Assembly (NCBI GenBank): GCA_022478985.1
Contig: JAKSZP010006727.1
Location: forward strand, 1-64,000
Direction: 5' to 3'
DNA: 64,000 bases
DNA from: Massospora cicadina
Taxonomy: Eukaryota; Entomophthoromycota; Entomophthoromycetes; Entomophthorales; Entomophthoraceae
Positions 1-11,896 of the stretch are shown here, one piece after another. The position numbers and the translations under genes are program-made. Below the pieces are notes generated by a model. That model was not told the DNA's origin and did not search any database. It saw only the letters and a program-made list of their open reading frames with translations. How positions within the stretch are numbered: the first letter of the stretch is position 1; the number at the start of each line of letters is the position of its first letter.

Positions 1-1320
1 CATTGAAGAGGATGGCGGCACCTCTCATCACTCAGGGCGATCTCACTCACATAGTAGATGAGCGATGGGTGATGGCCCCTTCCACTTTGGATTTCACCCC
101 CAATACCCACACTCACCTTGGCAGAACTGTTGCGGGAATTTAGTGAAATCTGTGCCAAGATTACCAAATTGGAATTGGCCGGATCTAATTTGGGTGGTAA
201 TCTGGCTGATGGCTAAAATCCGTTTGCTGTAAAAGCATGAAGGATGAGATATCTGCCAGATTGCCCAATGGCTCCAATTCAATCACTAAACCAGTAGAAC
301 AAATATTGGGCGCCATTGTTGAGGGTTCAAAGCCCTCTGATAGTAATTTGGGTGTTGCGCCTGATGTGCTGCTTTTGAACAAACAAATGGTTAAATGACT
401 GAGCGTGGGTGGGTTGGCCATCCTGAACCTGTTCCTAACCAAATGGACCCATCCCTATATGAGATGGCCTTGGGGGATTCCCGCCGCTCATCAGGCCAAA
501 CGCCATCATGCAAACCATCAGAAATGTAGTCAAGCCTTGGTTCAGATGTTTGAGGTTGAACTGACAGAGACTTGGCCTGCTGCCAAATTTTGCGATGTCA
601 GTTCCCAAAGAATAAACCGCCCATTCCTGAACAATTCGCCAGTTAGGTCAAATTTGTGGGACCTAACTCCATCCTGTCACTACCCAATCAACCACTATTT
701 AATCAGTTGCATGGCACTGAAAGAATTATTGGTTGATTTTCTTACTTTCCTTTCCAAATAAAAAATTTTAACAAAAAACCAAATTTTTATTTCCCTTTTT
801 CTGACCGCATCCTGGATGACATTTCCCTGGTGGTCTGTCACCTCCGCACTCCGGGTGGGTTTACCAATCCTTTTGGTCACTATGGCTCCCTACATTGCCA
901 ATTGGGTCCAGTGAGTCCAATATTTTTGGCTCCACAACCCCGCTCTATATAAACTTCCAGTAGCAATACATGGGGATCTTATGGCCCTATGTCCATCAAT
1001 GGAAAAAAAAAGGATCCATCTCCTTGTCACCCCTGATGAGATGGCCTCACATGCCAAGGATCTCGTCAAAACTATCACAGCAAACCCACCTCCTGCAGCT
1101 AGAAACACTGAGTTGGGAACAGGTTCAGAGTGGTTTGTCGTCATGAGATACTCCTCACCTTGCTGTTGCACCACCACTTTGTGGTATCATATTCTCCCAG
1201 TTCCATATCAAGTTGTGCTTTGGGTTGGCAATCCCTATGGCATTCTGACTTGGTTTTTGGGTGCTCATGCATCCTGACTGGCAGGCCAGTCTAAAACTTC
1301 TTCTGCCATTTCCATGACAC
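1..1320 (+). pseudogene. Coding repeat family R, copy 1 (runs off window start)
   Basis: Broken coding sequence of unknown function. It is recognised because its plus-strand translation matches, piece by piece and in order, the better copy at 49380-51050. The opening resembles that copy's PLISQGNLAHVVDEGW (here PLITQGDLTHIVDERW). Around 410-520 LNLFLTKWTHPYMRWPW matches LNPFLTSWDRPYVVWPW. The final block around 1060-1280 also aligns. Several stops and frame changes interrupt it, so it is not a working gene. The first block could be a Gag-like N-terminus of a retroelement, but no diagnostic motif (zinc knuckle, protease, RT) was found, so this is only a guess. Confidence 0.5.
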
Positions 1321-2402
1321 ACATGCTGCATTTTTTAAGTTCAACTTTCCTAAAAAAACCATGTTTTTAGATCAATACATCCCCTATCTCTATCTTAGAG
1401 GGCCTAACTCTCATATTCTCAGAACGTCATTGCCTTGCAGCCTTAGGATGCTATTGTGGGTACTTGTTTGCTACGGAAGCCAGGGTTTTCCTTAGCACTC
1501 CAGTTCTCTGACAATACCTTACCACACCAGCGTCACTTTATCATTATTTTACTATCAATTATCCTCGCCCATAACCCATTGTATACTGTATCATTAATTT
1601 GTTATCGTACACCTTGTCCCTGAACCAGCTAAACTTATTGTTCCTATTTTCTCTATGTTTAATGGTGATCTACCATTATACCAATTGTAACCTGGTTAAT
1701 TCCAAGTTTAATTTTTATATCCCAATTCTTATTTTTAATATGCCTCTGTTGGGCGTTGCCTAAGTAGGGATGAAGACCCACATGAGATTTCCAATTTATA
1801 TAAGGGAAAATCGATCTCAACCTATATTTATTGTCATGAATGATCTATCAATGCATGGTTGAGCATATAACCAATAATTTCTACTCTTCTAAATTGCAAA
1901 GAAATAAGTATTTTCTAACAAATGTTTAATTATAAGAAATTTATCTCTGGATAGATTGCCTTCTTAGCTAGCCAATGACTAATAAGATAGGGCAATTGCC
2001 CAAACTATTATACTATCATATTGATGTTGAGAACAAAGCCAAATTTAATATTTATTTTTCTCAGTCGCCCCAGTTTCTAATCTCGCACCATCCCATATAT
2101 ATCTTTATCTTTAAAGTTCATAATACTAGACATTATTCACTTTTCTGGCCGTGACCAAATGTCAAACGGACCAGTTAAGCATTGTAATATTGATCCCAAT
2201 CCAGACTGGGATAATGAATTCTGACCTATTTCCAATTTAAACATGTATTAAGCCCATCATCTATAAATCTGAATCCTCATAGATAAACTTTTATTTTTAT
2301 TTTACTACAATTTTAAACATAATAAAAATCACTATACATATAATCATTAATGATTATGATCCCATAATATGGACACCATTGGTAAGAGGCATGATTGACT
2401 AT
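1321..2402. other. AT-rich stretch, nothing recognised
   Basis: No coding stretch, LTR boundary, tRNA or repeat unit could be recognised on either strand. A TATA-like string and short AT runs occur, as expected by chance at this composition. Confidence 0.4.
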
Positions 2403-2420
2403 AAATTTTACATATATAAA

Positions 2421-4295
2421 TTTATTTGAGGTAAGTTGACCAGGGATGAACGTTGCTGAAAGGCTCAATAACAAGAAAAACAATATAAAACTAAAATAAA
2501 AGTATTAATTAAAACTTAAGAAAGCAAAAAAAAGTTAAAAATTTCAACCTGATGTAATAGTGACAGACTGTAACTAATATTACTAACAAGAAAGGGATCA
2601 GGAGATTCTTCCTCAATAGTGTTTTCTTCCCTATAAAGTAATGTTTGAGAAAAAGTGGAGAGCAAGGGCGTGGGGGCATTTGATGTGCGTGGTTTGATGT
2701 CACCCAAGAAATATTTTTACAGTTTTCACACATGTTTATATGGTCCTCAATTTAGTGGGTCAGATCATGTTTGGCTTGAATGTATGCATCTGGGAGTTTA
2801 ATAATGGTGCAATGTTAGTGCATATGATCTTGGCCTTTTGATTACATATCACTGTAACAACTTTTGAACACATTATTGGATTTTGGTGGCAGGTAGGATG
2901 TGTCCTTATGTATTGGTTTAAGGTCATCTGGGATTATGGGGGATTCATACCTTTTGCATACAAGCCAACAGACTTAGATACAGCTTTGTGGAGAGGATGG
3001 CAGTTAGGAAAGGCAGCCGCTTCAACAGCAAGATGATGATTGCTTTGTAATGATGCGGCATTTGTCTGAGGGGCATAGAATCAAAGGAGGGAATAATGCA
3101 TTATAATTGATGTTTGGGAATTATTTGAGATGAATATCATATTTGTCAACGGATTCACCCAAATTAAAGACCTCAGCCTATAAGACCTAGAGATTCTGGT
3201 TAAATTTGATTAATCATCATCATAATGGTGAGATTAATCAGACGAATGAGAAGGTGCTTAGGAGCAAATGATAGTCTAATATTTTTTCTGATTGATTATA
3301 AGACTTATGGCTGAAGCTGGTTATAGGTATTGGAAGATGTGAGTTCAGGGCGCTGAACTGATGAATGAACAGGCGTTGAGTATTGTCAGTGAGTTTCTAC
3401 AAATAGAAACTGCTGTGTGACTTCAACATCACTTTCAATGTCTGCAGCAAGTGCAACTTTATGTCAGTATGACTTTTTTAAAAGTGATTTAAAAAATAAC
3501 ATAATGAGAAAATTTGGTGTCCATTGTCAACACAAGACCAGAAGAAATGGTCAGGTGCAGATGCAATGCAGGTACGCAGGGGGAGTTGTTTGGGTATGTC
3601 CTAGATGTAAGTGGTGATAGTAGCAATAGCACAAGGCGCCACAAGGCGCTCTGCACCGCTAGGGACAGTGAATTGGAAAATGGGGTTTGATTCATAAGCT
3701 GAAAGCCTGACATCAACTTCTTGTACAAAACTGTGGCGGGAGGTGAGAAGGGAGGTTGACAAAGCTCACCACTATCATGTTTTCTGTGGGAAGCTGAGTG
3801 CATGTAGTGGGAATGTGCGTAAATCATAGAGTAGAGCTTCCGCTGATACAGCAGCGTCCTCCTCAGAGGAGAAACTGATATTAAAATAGCACTTAAAAGG
3901 GTGGAAGTCAATAAATCTTGATGGAACAAAAATTGCAGTGACATGCTCAATTATTGTTTTGTTAGAACATAGAATTAATCCCATAATTGGCTTTGAGCAA
4001 AAATATTGTAACTAGGGAAGGCAGGGGTGGAAGAAAATTGGGTTTGCGCTAGGTGGAGATCTAAGTCCCTTGTAGAAGCATAATGGTTAGTTAAATTTAT
4101 TATACTAGTCAAACTAGTATGAACGCATTTTCTCATAGATGAGGAAAATGTTAGGGGGTTGTGCACCGCTTCCCATACTGGAGCAGCAGGCGTTATAGCC
4201 AATGACATTGGCAGTAGGTGGTGTACTGGCAGTTTGACCAAGATTTACAAACGTTTAATCTAAATTTTCTCAAAAATTAATACTAATTAGAAAGG
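2421..4295 (-). mobile_element. ORF1-only non-LTR retroelement, copy L1
   Basis: Full-length copy of a ~1.9-kb element, colinear from end to end with L2 at 33838-35778. Read on the minus strand it has a leader of ~87 nt, one ORF with its start at 4208 and stop near 2516, and a ~95-nt 3' UTR. The 3' UTR ends in CATCCCTGGT, then ACCTCAAATAAA, the tail also found on L2 and the SINEs. The leader keeps the same order of short matches as L2 (TTTCC near the start, then GAGMAAAATT). Candidate target-site duplications are 2403-2420 and 4296-4313 (14 of 18 matching), but they are AT-rich and so weak. No reverse transcriptase or endonuclease sequence is present. It is much more decayed than L2. Confidence 0.72.
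2516..4208 (-). pseudogene. ORF1p-like protein of L1 (RRM-like segment plus lost CCHC knuckle)
   Basis: Decayed ORF colinear with the L2 protein, readable only across frameshifts. Recognisable blocks in order: a start like L2's (MSLAITPAAP against MSSN-PLAAPAW); RDLDLHLAQTQ near 4060-4090; FIDFHPFKCYFNISF followed by EEDA near 3840-3920; SAPDHFFWSCVDNG near 3530-3570; and GDIKPRTSNAPTPLLS near 2660-2707. The FKCYFNISF-EEDA stretch fits the RNP1 strand and following helix of an RRM fold. The zinc-knuckle region that L2 keeps is reduced to a few residues here. Known type I LINE ORF1 proteins pair RRMs with CCHC knuckles and bind the element's own RNA; that role is inferred. Confidence 0.6.
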
Positions 4296-6056
4296 AAATT
4301 TTAAATATGCATATTTTATTATAAACAAAATACTTTTAGTACTTGAAATCCATTATAGTAGAGGTTGTTTAGTTGTCTCTGGAGTATTCTAACCTATACC
4401 AGAGACTGAGTGTTGATAAACAAGTGGTTGGATTTGCTAGGTGATCTGAAGATTGGGACCAGGTTAAGTGAATGAGGGACTGTTATAGGGAGAATCGAGT
4501 GGTCCCAGAGAAGGACCCTATCAGTGCAGTAGTGTGCAATGGCTGCGCAATACACCATCCTTATATTTCCAAATGTTGCCGCAGTTGATCTGAGATTCTA
4601 AAGCGTTGCTAATTTACCATTGTCCTTGCACCATTGGACTGTAGAAACCCAGAGTGTATATAAAGAAACCAAAATTTGGAAGGAGACCTTATATTTTACA
4701 TAGATTTTTACAAGCTCCAAAATCTATAAAACCCAACAACTACTAGTAGTAATTCAATTTAAAGTGTGTTGAGAGACATCTTAAATAAAACCTATAAAAA
4801 CAAAAGGTGTTATTTTATTGACAACAATTACTGTCTTCATACAGATGTATTGCAAAGCAGTGTACTAAACTTGTGAACTACTTACATTTCAGTTGCCCTG
4901 GCATTGATTGCAACACGTGATATTAGTAGCAACCATTCTACCTTGCAGATACTGTAACGCACTGGCTCCTTTCAATGAGCCACGAATGAGTTGGGCAACA
5001 GGATTCATGTTAAAGACCATAGGGCTGACAGGACTCCTGATACTACTCTCCTGGTGCGCGCGCTACAAGATTGGACAAGCACCCCTGGAAAACAGTTGCA
5101 AGTATACTTAACCCCAGAAACATGACTTGACTCCAAGACAAGGTATAGAGGGAGGCAATAGCCCTCCCAAGCTCACTCTCAAAGTCCAATTCTTGTTTAT
5201 TTAAGCCAAAAATGGCTGCAGTTAGGCAATATCTTTAAAATAAACCCCAATTATAAATATATGAATTTTAGTTTCCTTTATTTAATATTTAGCCAAGTTG
5301 ATAGAAAACAGAACTGAGGAGCCTCCAGCTCCCAGTTCCTTCCCTATATACACATGCTAAAAGCTAAAATAAAATATAATATAAGCTTATGGTGCCATTG
5401 CCAACTTGAATGATGTTTGGTGTAAACTTTACAGCAGGATCGCGGAATCTTTACTCAATGGTTCTGTGCCAGTTTCAATCCTCAACAGTTCCGCGCCAGT
5501 TCCATTTTGAATCCCAATAGAACCGCGAAACTCCCAAGCACCCGTTTCATTCCATTCTCAATTCAAATCCAAACCAAATCTCGAAACTACCCATTTTACT
5601 CGTTTTCCGTTTTGTTCCGACTTGGACGCCCATCTTGCTCCTTGGCCTACTCCAAGCTCCAGCCCCTTAGGCGTCCTTGCCAGAACCAACGCCCCCTCCT
5701 CCTCCATACATACAGAAACGGCCTGCCCTGTCTTAACAAAGATCAGGGCAATGTGATGCTGAGGATAGACCTCAACCATCACAGATACCAGCTCAAGGTA
5801 CAAATATAAGCACTAACAATAACTGTAACCATTAATTGTGGCCATCTCTAGGCACTTTTTTTTCATATACCTTAGCAGCAATAATTTGACACTGACCATA
5901 GTATATACATCTATAGCAAGGCATTCTCTTGGAACTAAGTAAAGCACATCACGTGAAGCAAGTAACAAAGATCCTAAATTGCAGCTACCAGATCACTGTG
6001 CTAATAAGTGCACTTATTAACAACCAGTGCAGTAAAAGAGTGGCCATCTCTAGGTA
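4296..6056. other. Intergenic stretch with two exon-like patches
   Basis: Mostly AT-rich without recognisable genes. Two patches stand out. At 4908-5111 (+) an open stretch encodes a hydrophobic segment (LKTIGLTGLLILLSWCA) and lies between an AG-ending pyrimidine-rich site and a GTATAC site. At 5430-5810 CpG is unusually frequent (separate entry). Neither resembles a protein family I recognise. Confidence 0.3.
5430..5810 (+). other. CpG-rich patch with exon-like open frame (5507-5809)
   Basis: About 14 CpG dinucleotides in under 400 bp, in a window where CpG is scarce. A 100-codon open frame starts at 5507 and is also open to a similar extent on the other strand. Near its 3' end lies a good donor-like AAG|GTACAA at about 5796. 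A short imperfect repeat (TTCYGYGCCAGTT) occurs twice just upstream, near 5463 and 5489. No protein family is recognised. It could be the first exon and promoter of a host gene, or a relatively young insertion that has not yet lost CpG. Low confidence that it is expressed. Confidence 0.25.
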
Positions 6057-7486
6057 TGTTGATATTTTTACCCATATGAACACCTCTCATAATTATTGAA
6101 ACTAGGGTCTAGATTAGTTGAATATTGTTGCCAACTAATATACTAGCTTTGATAATATTATCTTATTGTAAATGACAAAATCAAGCTCACCATCTTGTTG
6201 GGCTGAGCTGGTTTGATGATATTTTGGATCAGCAAAGTGTCAAGGATGACCTGATAGGAAATTGGTCCATTTTGACACAGGCAATTGATGCTAAGGATGT
6301 CAAAATAATTTTTATAAATGATAAAAATCGCTAATTCAACATCAAGAATGTATTAGTATCTTTTTCCAATAGTAAATTGTCCATTTTGACACCAGCGACT
6401 GATACTGAGGATTTCAATAACTATTATTATTAAATAAGTAAAATTGCTAATTCAACGTCAAGGACTATCAGGATGTTTTCCAACGGCAAATTAGTCTAAT
6501 TGATACTGCCAACTGAGGCTGAGGATGTCAACGTCTATATTAATTCAGATACATGATAAATCAGGAGTTTATATCAAGTTTTGGGATCACCTGTGACTGA
6601 AGACAAGGATGATATGATCAATCATCTATTTGAGATTAGCCACCAACTTATTCTAAGGATGATCAAGTAATTGGAAATGGTTTTGAGGGATCTAAGTGTT
6701 GATCATAAATGGAGATTCTACTGATTGAAGATATGAATTATCAACGATTAAGGCTTAGGATAATTTAAAGACAAAATAATTGAAAATTATATATATTTAA
6801 TCAGCAACTGATGCTGAAATTAGTTGATATAATAAAAAATGTCAATGATGATAAATTAATCAGGGATGATTGACAGCAAGAGAGATTTTATAATTGAGAT
6901 CACCAGTGAGAGTGCTGATAATTGAGAAATGGTGATGTATGCCAATGAAACTGACAGGTGGATGGAAACGCTATAAATAGTTTAATCGCCCTCTTTATAA
7001 AAAATTGCTAGACTTCTGATTATTTTCAAGCTTTAATTAATCGTTGATTGCCTATCTTTCTAGTTTTAAAATGTACAGATGTCAGATTGGCTGGTAGAGG
7101 TGGGATAGAAAATCCCAGAGGTTAGTTTATGGGTTAGTGCACCTGGAACGGTCAGCGCTACCAACTTCTAACCTGGATCTTCAGAACACCCCATGGGGAC
7201 CTGCTCAGTCAGTGGAGCCAGTGACGGACAAGTGGGGATTAACCATGAGGGTGGAGGAGCAAGGGGTCAGGACGCTCAGGAATGGGAAGAGGAACACCGG
7301 TGCCCACCAAGAGGAGTTAATCTGCCAAGATGAAGTTGGTGGTCTGGTAGATTTGAAATTTGCCTGCGGACCTGTAGGGAAAGGTCACCAATGATGGTGA
7401 AAGAGAAAAAGCCAGCAGTCTTCATACTGTTTGGACTGGCACAATAATAGAGTTACAAATTGCACAAAATTGCAAAATTTGCAACA
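6057..7486 (+). repeat. Putative 5' LTR of T, carrying ~112-bp tandem repeats
   Basis: Begins with TGTT and ends GCAACA immediately before the primer-binding-like site. It includes tandem repeats at about 6240-6560 and an ATAAATAG/AATAAA-poor promoter-like stretch around 6975. An open frame at 7137-7394 lies within it but resembles nothing known. The long LTR length rests on the position of the PBS-like match only. Confidence 0.4.
6240..6560. repeat. ~112-bp tandem repeat, three diverged units
   Basis: Units start near 6240, 6350 and 6462. Each has the order GGAAATTGGTCCATTTTGACA-like block, ACTGATRCTRAGGATKTCAA block, then GCTAATTCAACRTCAAG. A fourth displaced unit lies at about 7920-8042 in the second LTR copy. 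More diverged traces occur to about 6880. Units differ at many positions, so the array is old. Confidence 0.6.
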
Positions 7487-7487
7487 A

Positions 7488-7509
7488 TTGTACACACTAC
7501 AGGGGGCTC
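7488..7509 (+). other. Primer-binding-site-like sequence of T
   Basis: Reads TTGTACACACTACAGGGGGC then TC. It lines up with the PBS of A, B, C and D (TGGTGCTCACTACAGGGGGC), with several changes in the first half, and lies just inside a CA-ending LTR. Confidence 0.4.
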
Positions 7510-8045
7510 TGTTAGTGTGTTGCTTGATTAGCTGGAGGCATTGTTAAGAGGTGGCACAATCCACTAGTTATGCCTTTTGAGAGAAGATGCCTCCAAAAAG
7601 AACCTCAGCCCCAACGTTTGGTTTCAGACGCCTCTTAGAGATGGGGAGTGGTTTCAAGAACCTCCCAGCCATCACATCAATGTGTTTTGGCCCACCAAAA
7701 AGGTTGGAACCGCGCATGTGGGATATCATCTGGTTAAGTCTGGGGATATGTTAGGATTTTTAACCAGATGAATTCCTCCCATAATTATTGAAATTAAATC
7801 TAAAGTAGTCAAGGATGTTTTCCATCTAATTTGATAGTTTAGTGATATAATAAATGATATAGAACCATTTATGCTACCCATTCGGTTGCCTTGAACTGTT
7901 TTGATATGCCAGATTTGGAAAAGTCAGGGATGATCCCCAATAGTAGATTGGTCTATTTCAATAGTAGCAACTGTGAGAAAGGATGTTAAAATAGTTATTA
8001 TTGTTCTTTATGATGACATATTGCTAATTCAACATCAAGGAAGCA

Positions 8046-8784
8046 TCCCCCACTTGACCATCTCATTCAATAAAAGATAAGAGTTTGGGAGCAGATGCCA
8101 CCTTGGGCCATGGTCACAAATTGGTCATCAAAGGTAACCTTCAACTTCAGTGGAGCTTGGTTTGGTCTGCACTCAACGCTATTCGTGACATAATCAGCAA
8201 CATGGCTCCTCTTCTTTATCTATTACTCGCTGCCACTTTTCTCAAGTGCTGTTCCCACAGCATTATGCTGCTCCAGTACTATTTCAGTTGTTCTCCCTGA
8301 AAATAAAAACTGGTCACCTGTTTTACCCCAGAATGGGTTTCAAGGACCCGTCATCAACTAAATGGTACTCTTGGATGACTTTACCAAGTCCTCATTTATA
8401 TTAACACCTTGAGAATTATCACAGTGGATCCAAATTCACCCTGAACTGATCCTACCAATAACCTTATTTATTTCGGCGCCTCAGGACTACTCATGGCGGA
8501 TCCAGTTTCTGACTGAGATGATCCTGCTGACAAATGTGGTCTTCTTGTATTCCGCCGTACTTTGCAACTACATCAACATAGTTTATCCCCCTTCTCTCTG
8601 ATAGATAAAGTAAGGTGGGATTAACACCAGATCATCTCAATCATTGCAACAAAATTGTAAAGCTATATTTATCTTACATTTTCCATTTTTTTCTTTTATT
8701 ATATATATTTTCTTTTTATATCATTTAAATTTTTATGCTTTTTATCTTATATTTTTTTAATTCCAATACTTCAAATACTTAGTA
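8046..8784. other. No gene recognised; pyrimidine/AT-rich tract at 8640-8770
   Basis: A small open frame at 8085-8300 (+) has a hydrophobic end but no recognisable homology. 8670-8770 is a long T/A/C-rich tract next to the end of the element C integrase; on the minus strand it is purine/A-rich. The 3' LTR of C should be about here, but I could not match it to the 5' LTR at 20159-20870. Confidence 0.3.
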
Positions 8785-9940
8785 TGGACTCAGTTTACTA
8801 TAGGCACATCCTTGATGTTCTTCAACATACAGGCATCAGTAGCTGACTTGGCAATAATCTCAAATGGACCCAACCATAGGGCGTCCAGTTTGTTTCTTTA
8901 TCCAAACCCATGGGTATTGCAATAGGCTACCCTATCACCTACATGGTACTCTTCTTTCAGCGCGGGTCAATTCTGATCATCTGTCTCCTTTGCTTTGATT
9001 TTCCTCTTTAACATCATATCAAATGTCTGTGAGTGCAGGTAGATCATGATATTCACCAGTTAGGTTAGGTATTGCCTGGAACTCATCCCTGAAGCTGGTT
9101 CCATAGTAGAATACCAGATTGGCGGTAGTGAGGCCCTTCATCCATACAAGAGGTAAACAGCAATTTTGCTGTCACCATGTGATGGCTGATATATGTGAAG
9201 GTAACAGAGCTAGGATATAATCCCCAAGCAGTAGTTTTCTCGCTAACAATCTTTGCAGTGTCACGGCTAAAGTTCCATTGACTCTTTCTACCTTTCCATT
9301 CATCTCTGGGTGGTAGAGAATGGAAACCACTCCGCGGATCCCCATTAGTTCGTTCAGTCTTGGGATCATGTGGGATTTAAAGTTAATTCCATTACCACTG
9401 AGTAATACTTGCAGGCATCTATGCTGATATAATAATTGGTCAATATAAGTCTCGCCATGTTTGTAGCATCTACTATGTTCAAAGCCTTAGTCTTGACCCA
9501 TCTATTCAGATGGTATATCATGACTATGATATACTTAGCTACTCCTGTACTGACACTCAGGGTCTCATAATGTCTATTGATACTGTGCTAAGTGATTCCA
9601 TAATGTACAAGTTGGTATACCATCACATTCTTAGCAGCTTGTGGAGTTTCCATTCCAAGCAACAGGTCAGTATCTGCGACATCATAATTGATTCTTAGTA
9701 TTAATACTGGCATATATGGTCCATGGTTTTTCTTAGGTCACCAAGGCCAACAACTTTATGTACAGCTTGAATTCCGATTGTTCTGAAAGTTTAGGTAACC
9801 AATACTGTTTTCTGTTAATTGACTTGTATAGTTTCCATTCTTCGCTTCTGCAATTTTCCATCACTTTCTTCAGCGCGACCTGAATCTTACACAGTTCATC
9901 CCCAATATTCCCTTCGATCATTCATTGGAATAATTTATCA
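8785..9940 (-). pseudogene. Integrase of element C (remnant)
   Basis: Minus-strand fragments in the correct order. The N-terminal part near 9733-9921 aligns with the pre-integrase region of A (EWKLYKSINRKQYWLP against LLYKKVNKRWLPY). The catalytic-core end at 9172-9369 holds YHPEMNGKVERVNGTL, where the Glu of the DDE triad sits in VER. The C-terminal domain at 8790-8980 reads VGDRVAY, then NKLDALWLGPFEIIAK, the usual beta-barrel DNA-binding end. The two catalytic Asp regions were not readable between 9370 and 9730. Integrase inserts the cDNA of the element; this copy is dead. Confidence 0.7.
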
Positions 9941-11896
9941 GCTGGCTAATACTCAATAAGAACGTCAGGTAATCTTAATAATCCATCATCATTATGATGT
10001 GCTGCTCCTGCTCAGTGTATAATTTCGAAGTCATAAGCTTGCAGTTTCAGAGCCCATTGTGCCAGTTGTCCCTCTGGTTCAATAAGGTTATAACAGCATA
10101 AGATGAGTGGTTGATCACATCTTTAAAGTGTATCCCATGTAAATAAACTCAAAATTTGTTTGTAGGCATAAATTACCACAAGGTAATTGCACTCTGTAAT
10201 AAAGTAGTTTTTTTCAACTAGCATCAAAGTTCTGCTCACATACGCCACCAGATGCTCTTCCCATCATCATCTACTTGATTTAAAATGGCTCCAATTGTTG
10301 TTAATGAGGCATTGGTCTGAATAATAAATTTCTCAATGGAAATTTGGGTATTTCAGCACAGGACTAGTCATCAGGTATTTTGTAGCCCATTGAATGCCTT
10401 TTGGGCTTCCTCATTCCACATAAATCCATTTTTCAGATATTTTAGCAGGTGAAAAAATGGTTTGATGATCCCAGCGAAAATTTTAAGGATTTGGCATAGT
10501 AACTGACCATTCCAAGAAAGACTCATATGTCCTGAATGCTCTTTAGGATTGACATCCACTCAATGTCCTCTATCTTTAGCAGTTGCAAATTTAATATGCC
10601 AGAGTTTATTACAAACCACAAATATTTAAGCCTTTTTAAAGAAATGGCATTTACTTGGTCTGATTTTCAGGTTTTCCACTGCTTGGTGTTTGAACACTTC
10701 CCCAAGTGCTCCAGGTGATTGGTGAACATCCTGCTGAAAACGTTGATATCAAAGTACATCAAAATGAAGGACAACTTTAGATCACCTAAGATTGAATCCA
10801 TCGCCCTCTGGATATTTGCCAGCTCATTGCACAATCTTTGGGGCATTCTTGTCAGCTGGTATAATCCTCGTGCAGTTCTTATTGCACATTTCTCTTGATC
10901 TTCTTTTGCAAATATATATGCTAGTATTTTAAAAAACCATCTTTGAAAAGAACTTGGCTACCTCTAGGCGATCAAAAGCATTGTCAATCCTTGGCAGCGG
11001 ATATGAATCCTTTTGTTGATCTTATCTAACTAATGGTAATAAATAATCACGTGATTTGATCCATCATTTTTTCTTTTTTAAAAAGGCTCAGAATCGCTCA
11101 TAGACTCAATGTTGTAATGAAGAGCTTATGCTCAATCAACTTGCTAATTTCTTCACTGACTACTGATTCAGCAGCCCCTAGATCAAAGGACAGATCAAAT
11201 TTGTATCAGCATATTTTCCCTAGTATTGACCTTATGGATCACATTTTTAGCACATGCAAGTCATGATCATCCTGGGCAAATAAATTCTATATTTTTTTAA
11301 TAAACGTAGCACTTCTTCCTGTTGTCATTCTAATAACTCAGCCAATTGCTCATGTTCCACTAGAACATTGACACTTTTGGTAGCATCAGCTTGTAATCCC
11401 ATATTGGTTAACATTCCAAAGTCATATAATTCACTGAGTTATGCCATTAGGATAAAATGTACAAACATGATGGCTTGATTTTTTATACTTTCATCATATT
11501 TCTCCCAGATTGGCCAGTATCAATCTCAATTTGCAGTGGCCTAGCATTATAATCCCCAGCACTGCCCATGGCTCCAGTCTTGATTTATTCCATAGGACAA
11601 TAATTTCACTATATAACTGTTCTGGGATCTCTATCATTAATCCTGAATCAACTACAATTTGTATTTCTTAGCAGAATATTAATGTTGTCCTTAAGGGTAT
11701 CCAATGGTAGTCAAGAATTTCCTTCAGGTTTTTCTATTTTCATCCAGCCAGTTTATATTGAATGGGAACTAATTCATCATTTTTAATTTATTTAAGAAAG
11801 TTATTCTTCTTCATCAGCGTAGATTATCCTTTCTGCTGATATACCAAGGGCAGCGTTTTCCCCAAACTTGTCAGGGTATTCTTCTCAAAGTTACAC
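9941..11896 (-). pseudogene. Reverse transcriptase-RNase H of element C (remnant)
   Basis: Read on the minus strand. DSYPLPRIDNAFDRLEVAKF near 10940-11010 is the classical RT block. MPQRLCNELANIQRAMDS near 10800-10850 follows, then ILMYFDINVFSRMF, where the YxDD box has lost one Asp. FAGIIKPFFHLLKYLKN with WNEEAQKAFNGL (10371-10460) is the RT/RNase H connection. QLAQWALKLQAYDFEIIH with HHNDDGLLRLPD (about 9980-10080) is the end of RNase H. Many stops and frame changes. RT copies element RNA into cDNA and RNase H removes the RNA strand. Confidence 0.75.

Larger units (their letters stand above)
6057..8045 (+). mobile_element. Internally deleted LTR retroelement T
   Basis: Two diverged direct copies begin at 6057 (TGTTGATATTTTTACC) and 7749 (TGTTAGGATTTTTAACC). 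They stay alignable for ~300 bp, sharing CATAATTATTGAAA and then GCTAATTCAACATCAAG. Between them are a primer-binding-like site (7488-7509, ending CACTACAGGGGGCTC) and, just before 7749, a purine-rich AAGTCTGGGGATA in the polypurine-tract position. That order is LTR, PBS, PPT, LTR with only ~240 bp of internal sequence, as in TRIM-type elements. The 5' LTR would be long (~1.43 kb) and the 3' LTR looks truncated after ~8045. No Gag or Pol motif was found. The reading frame at 7577-7771 is unassigned. Confidence 0.5.

Noticed and set aside
890..1177. 95-codon minus-strand open frame as a gene
   Set aside because: The plus-strand reading of the same bases aligns with R copy 2, so the minus frame is a shadow.
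5558..5803. 81-codon minus-strand open frame in the CpG-rich patch as a gene
   Set aside because: Open on both strands because of composition; the only splice-like signal fits the plus strand. Neither is supported by homology.
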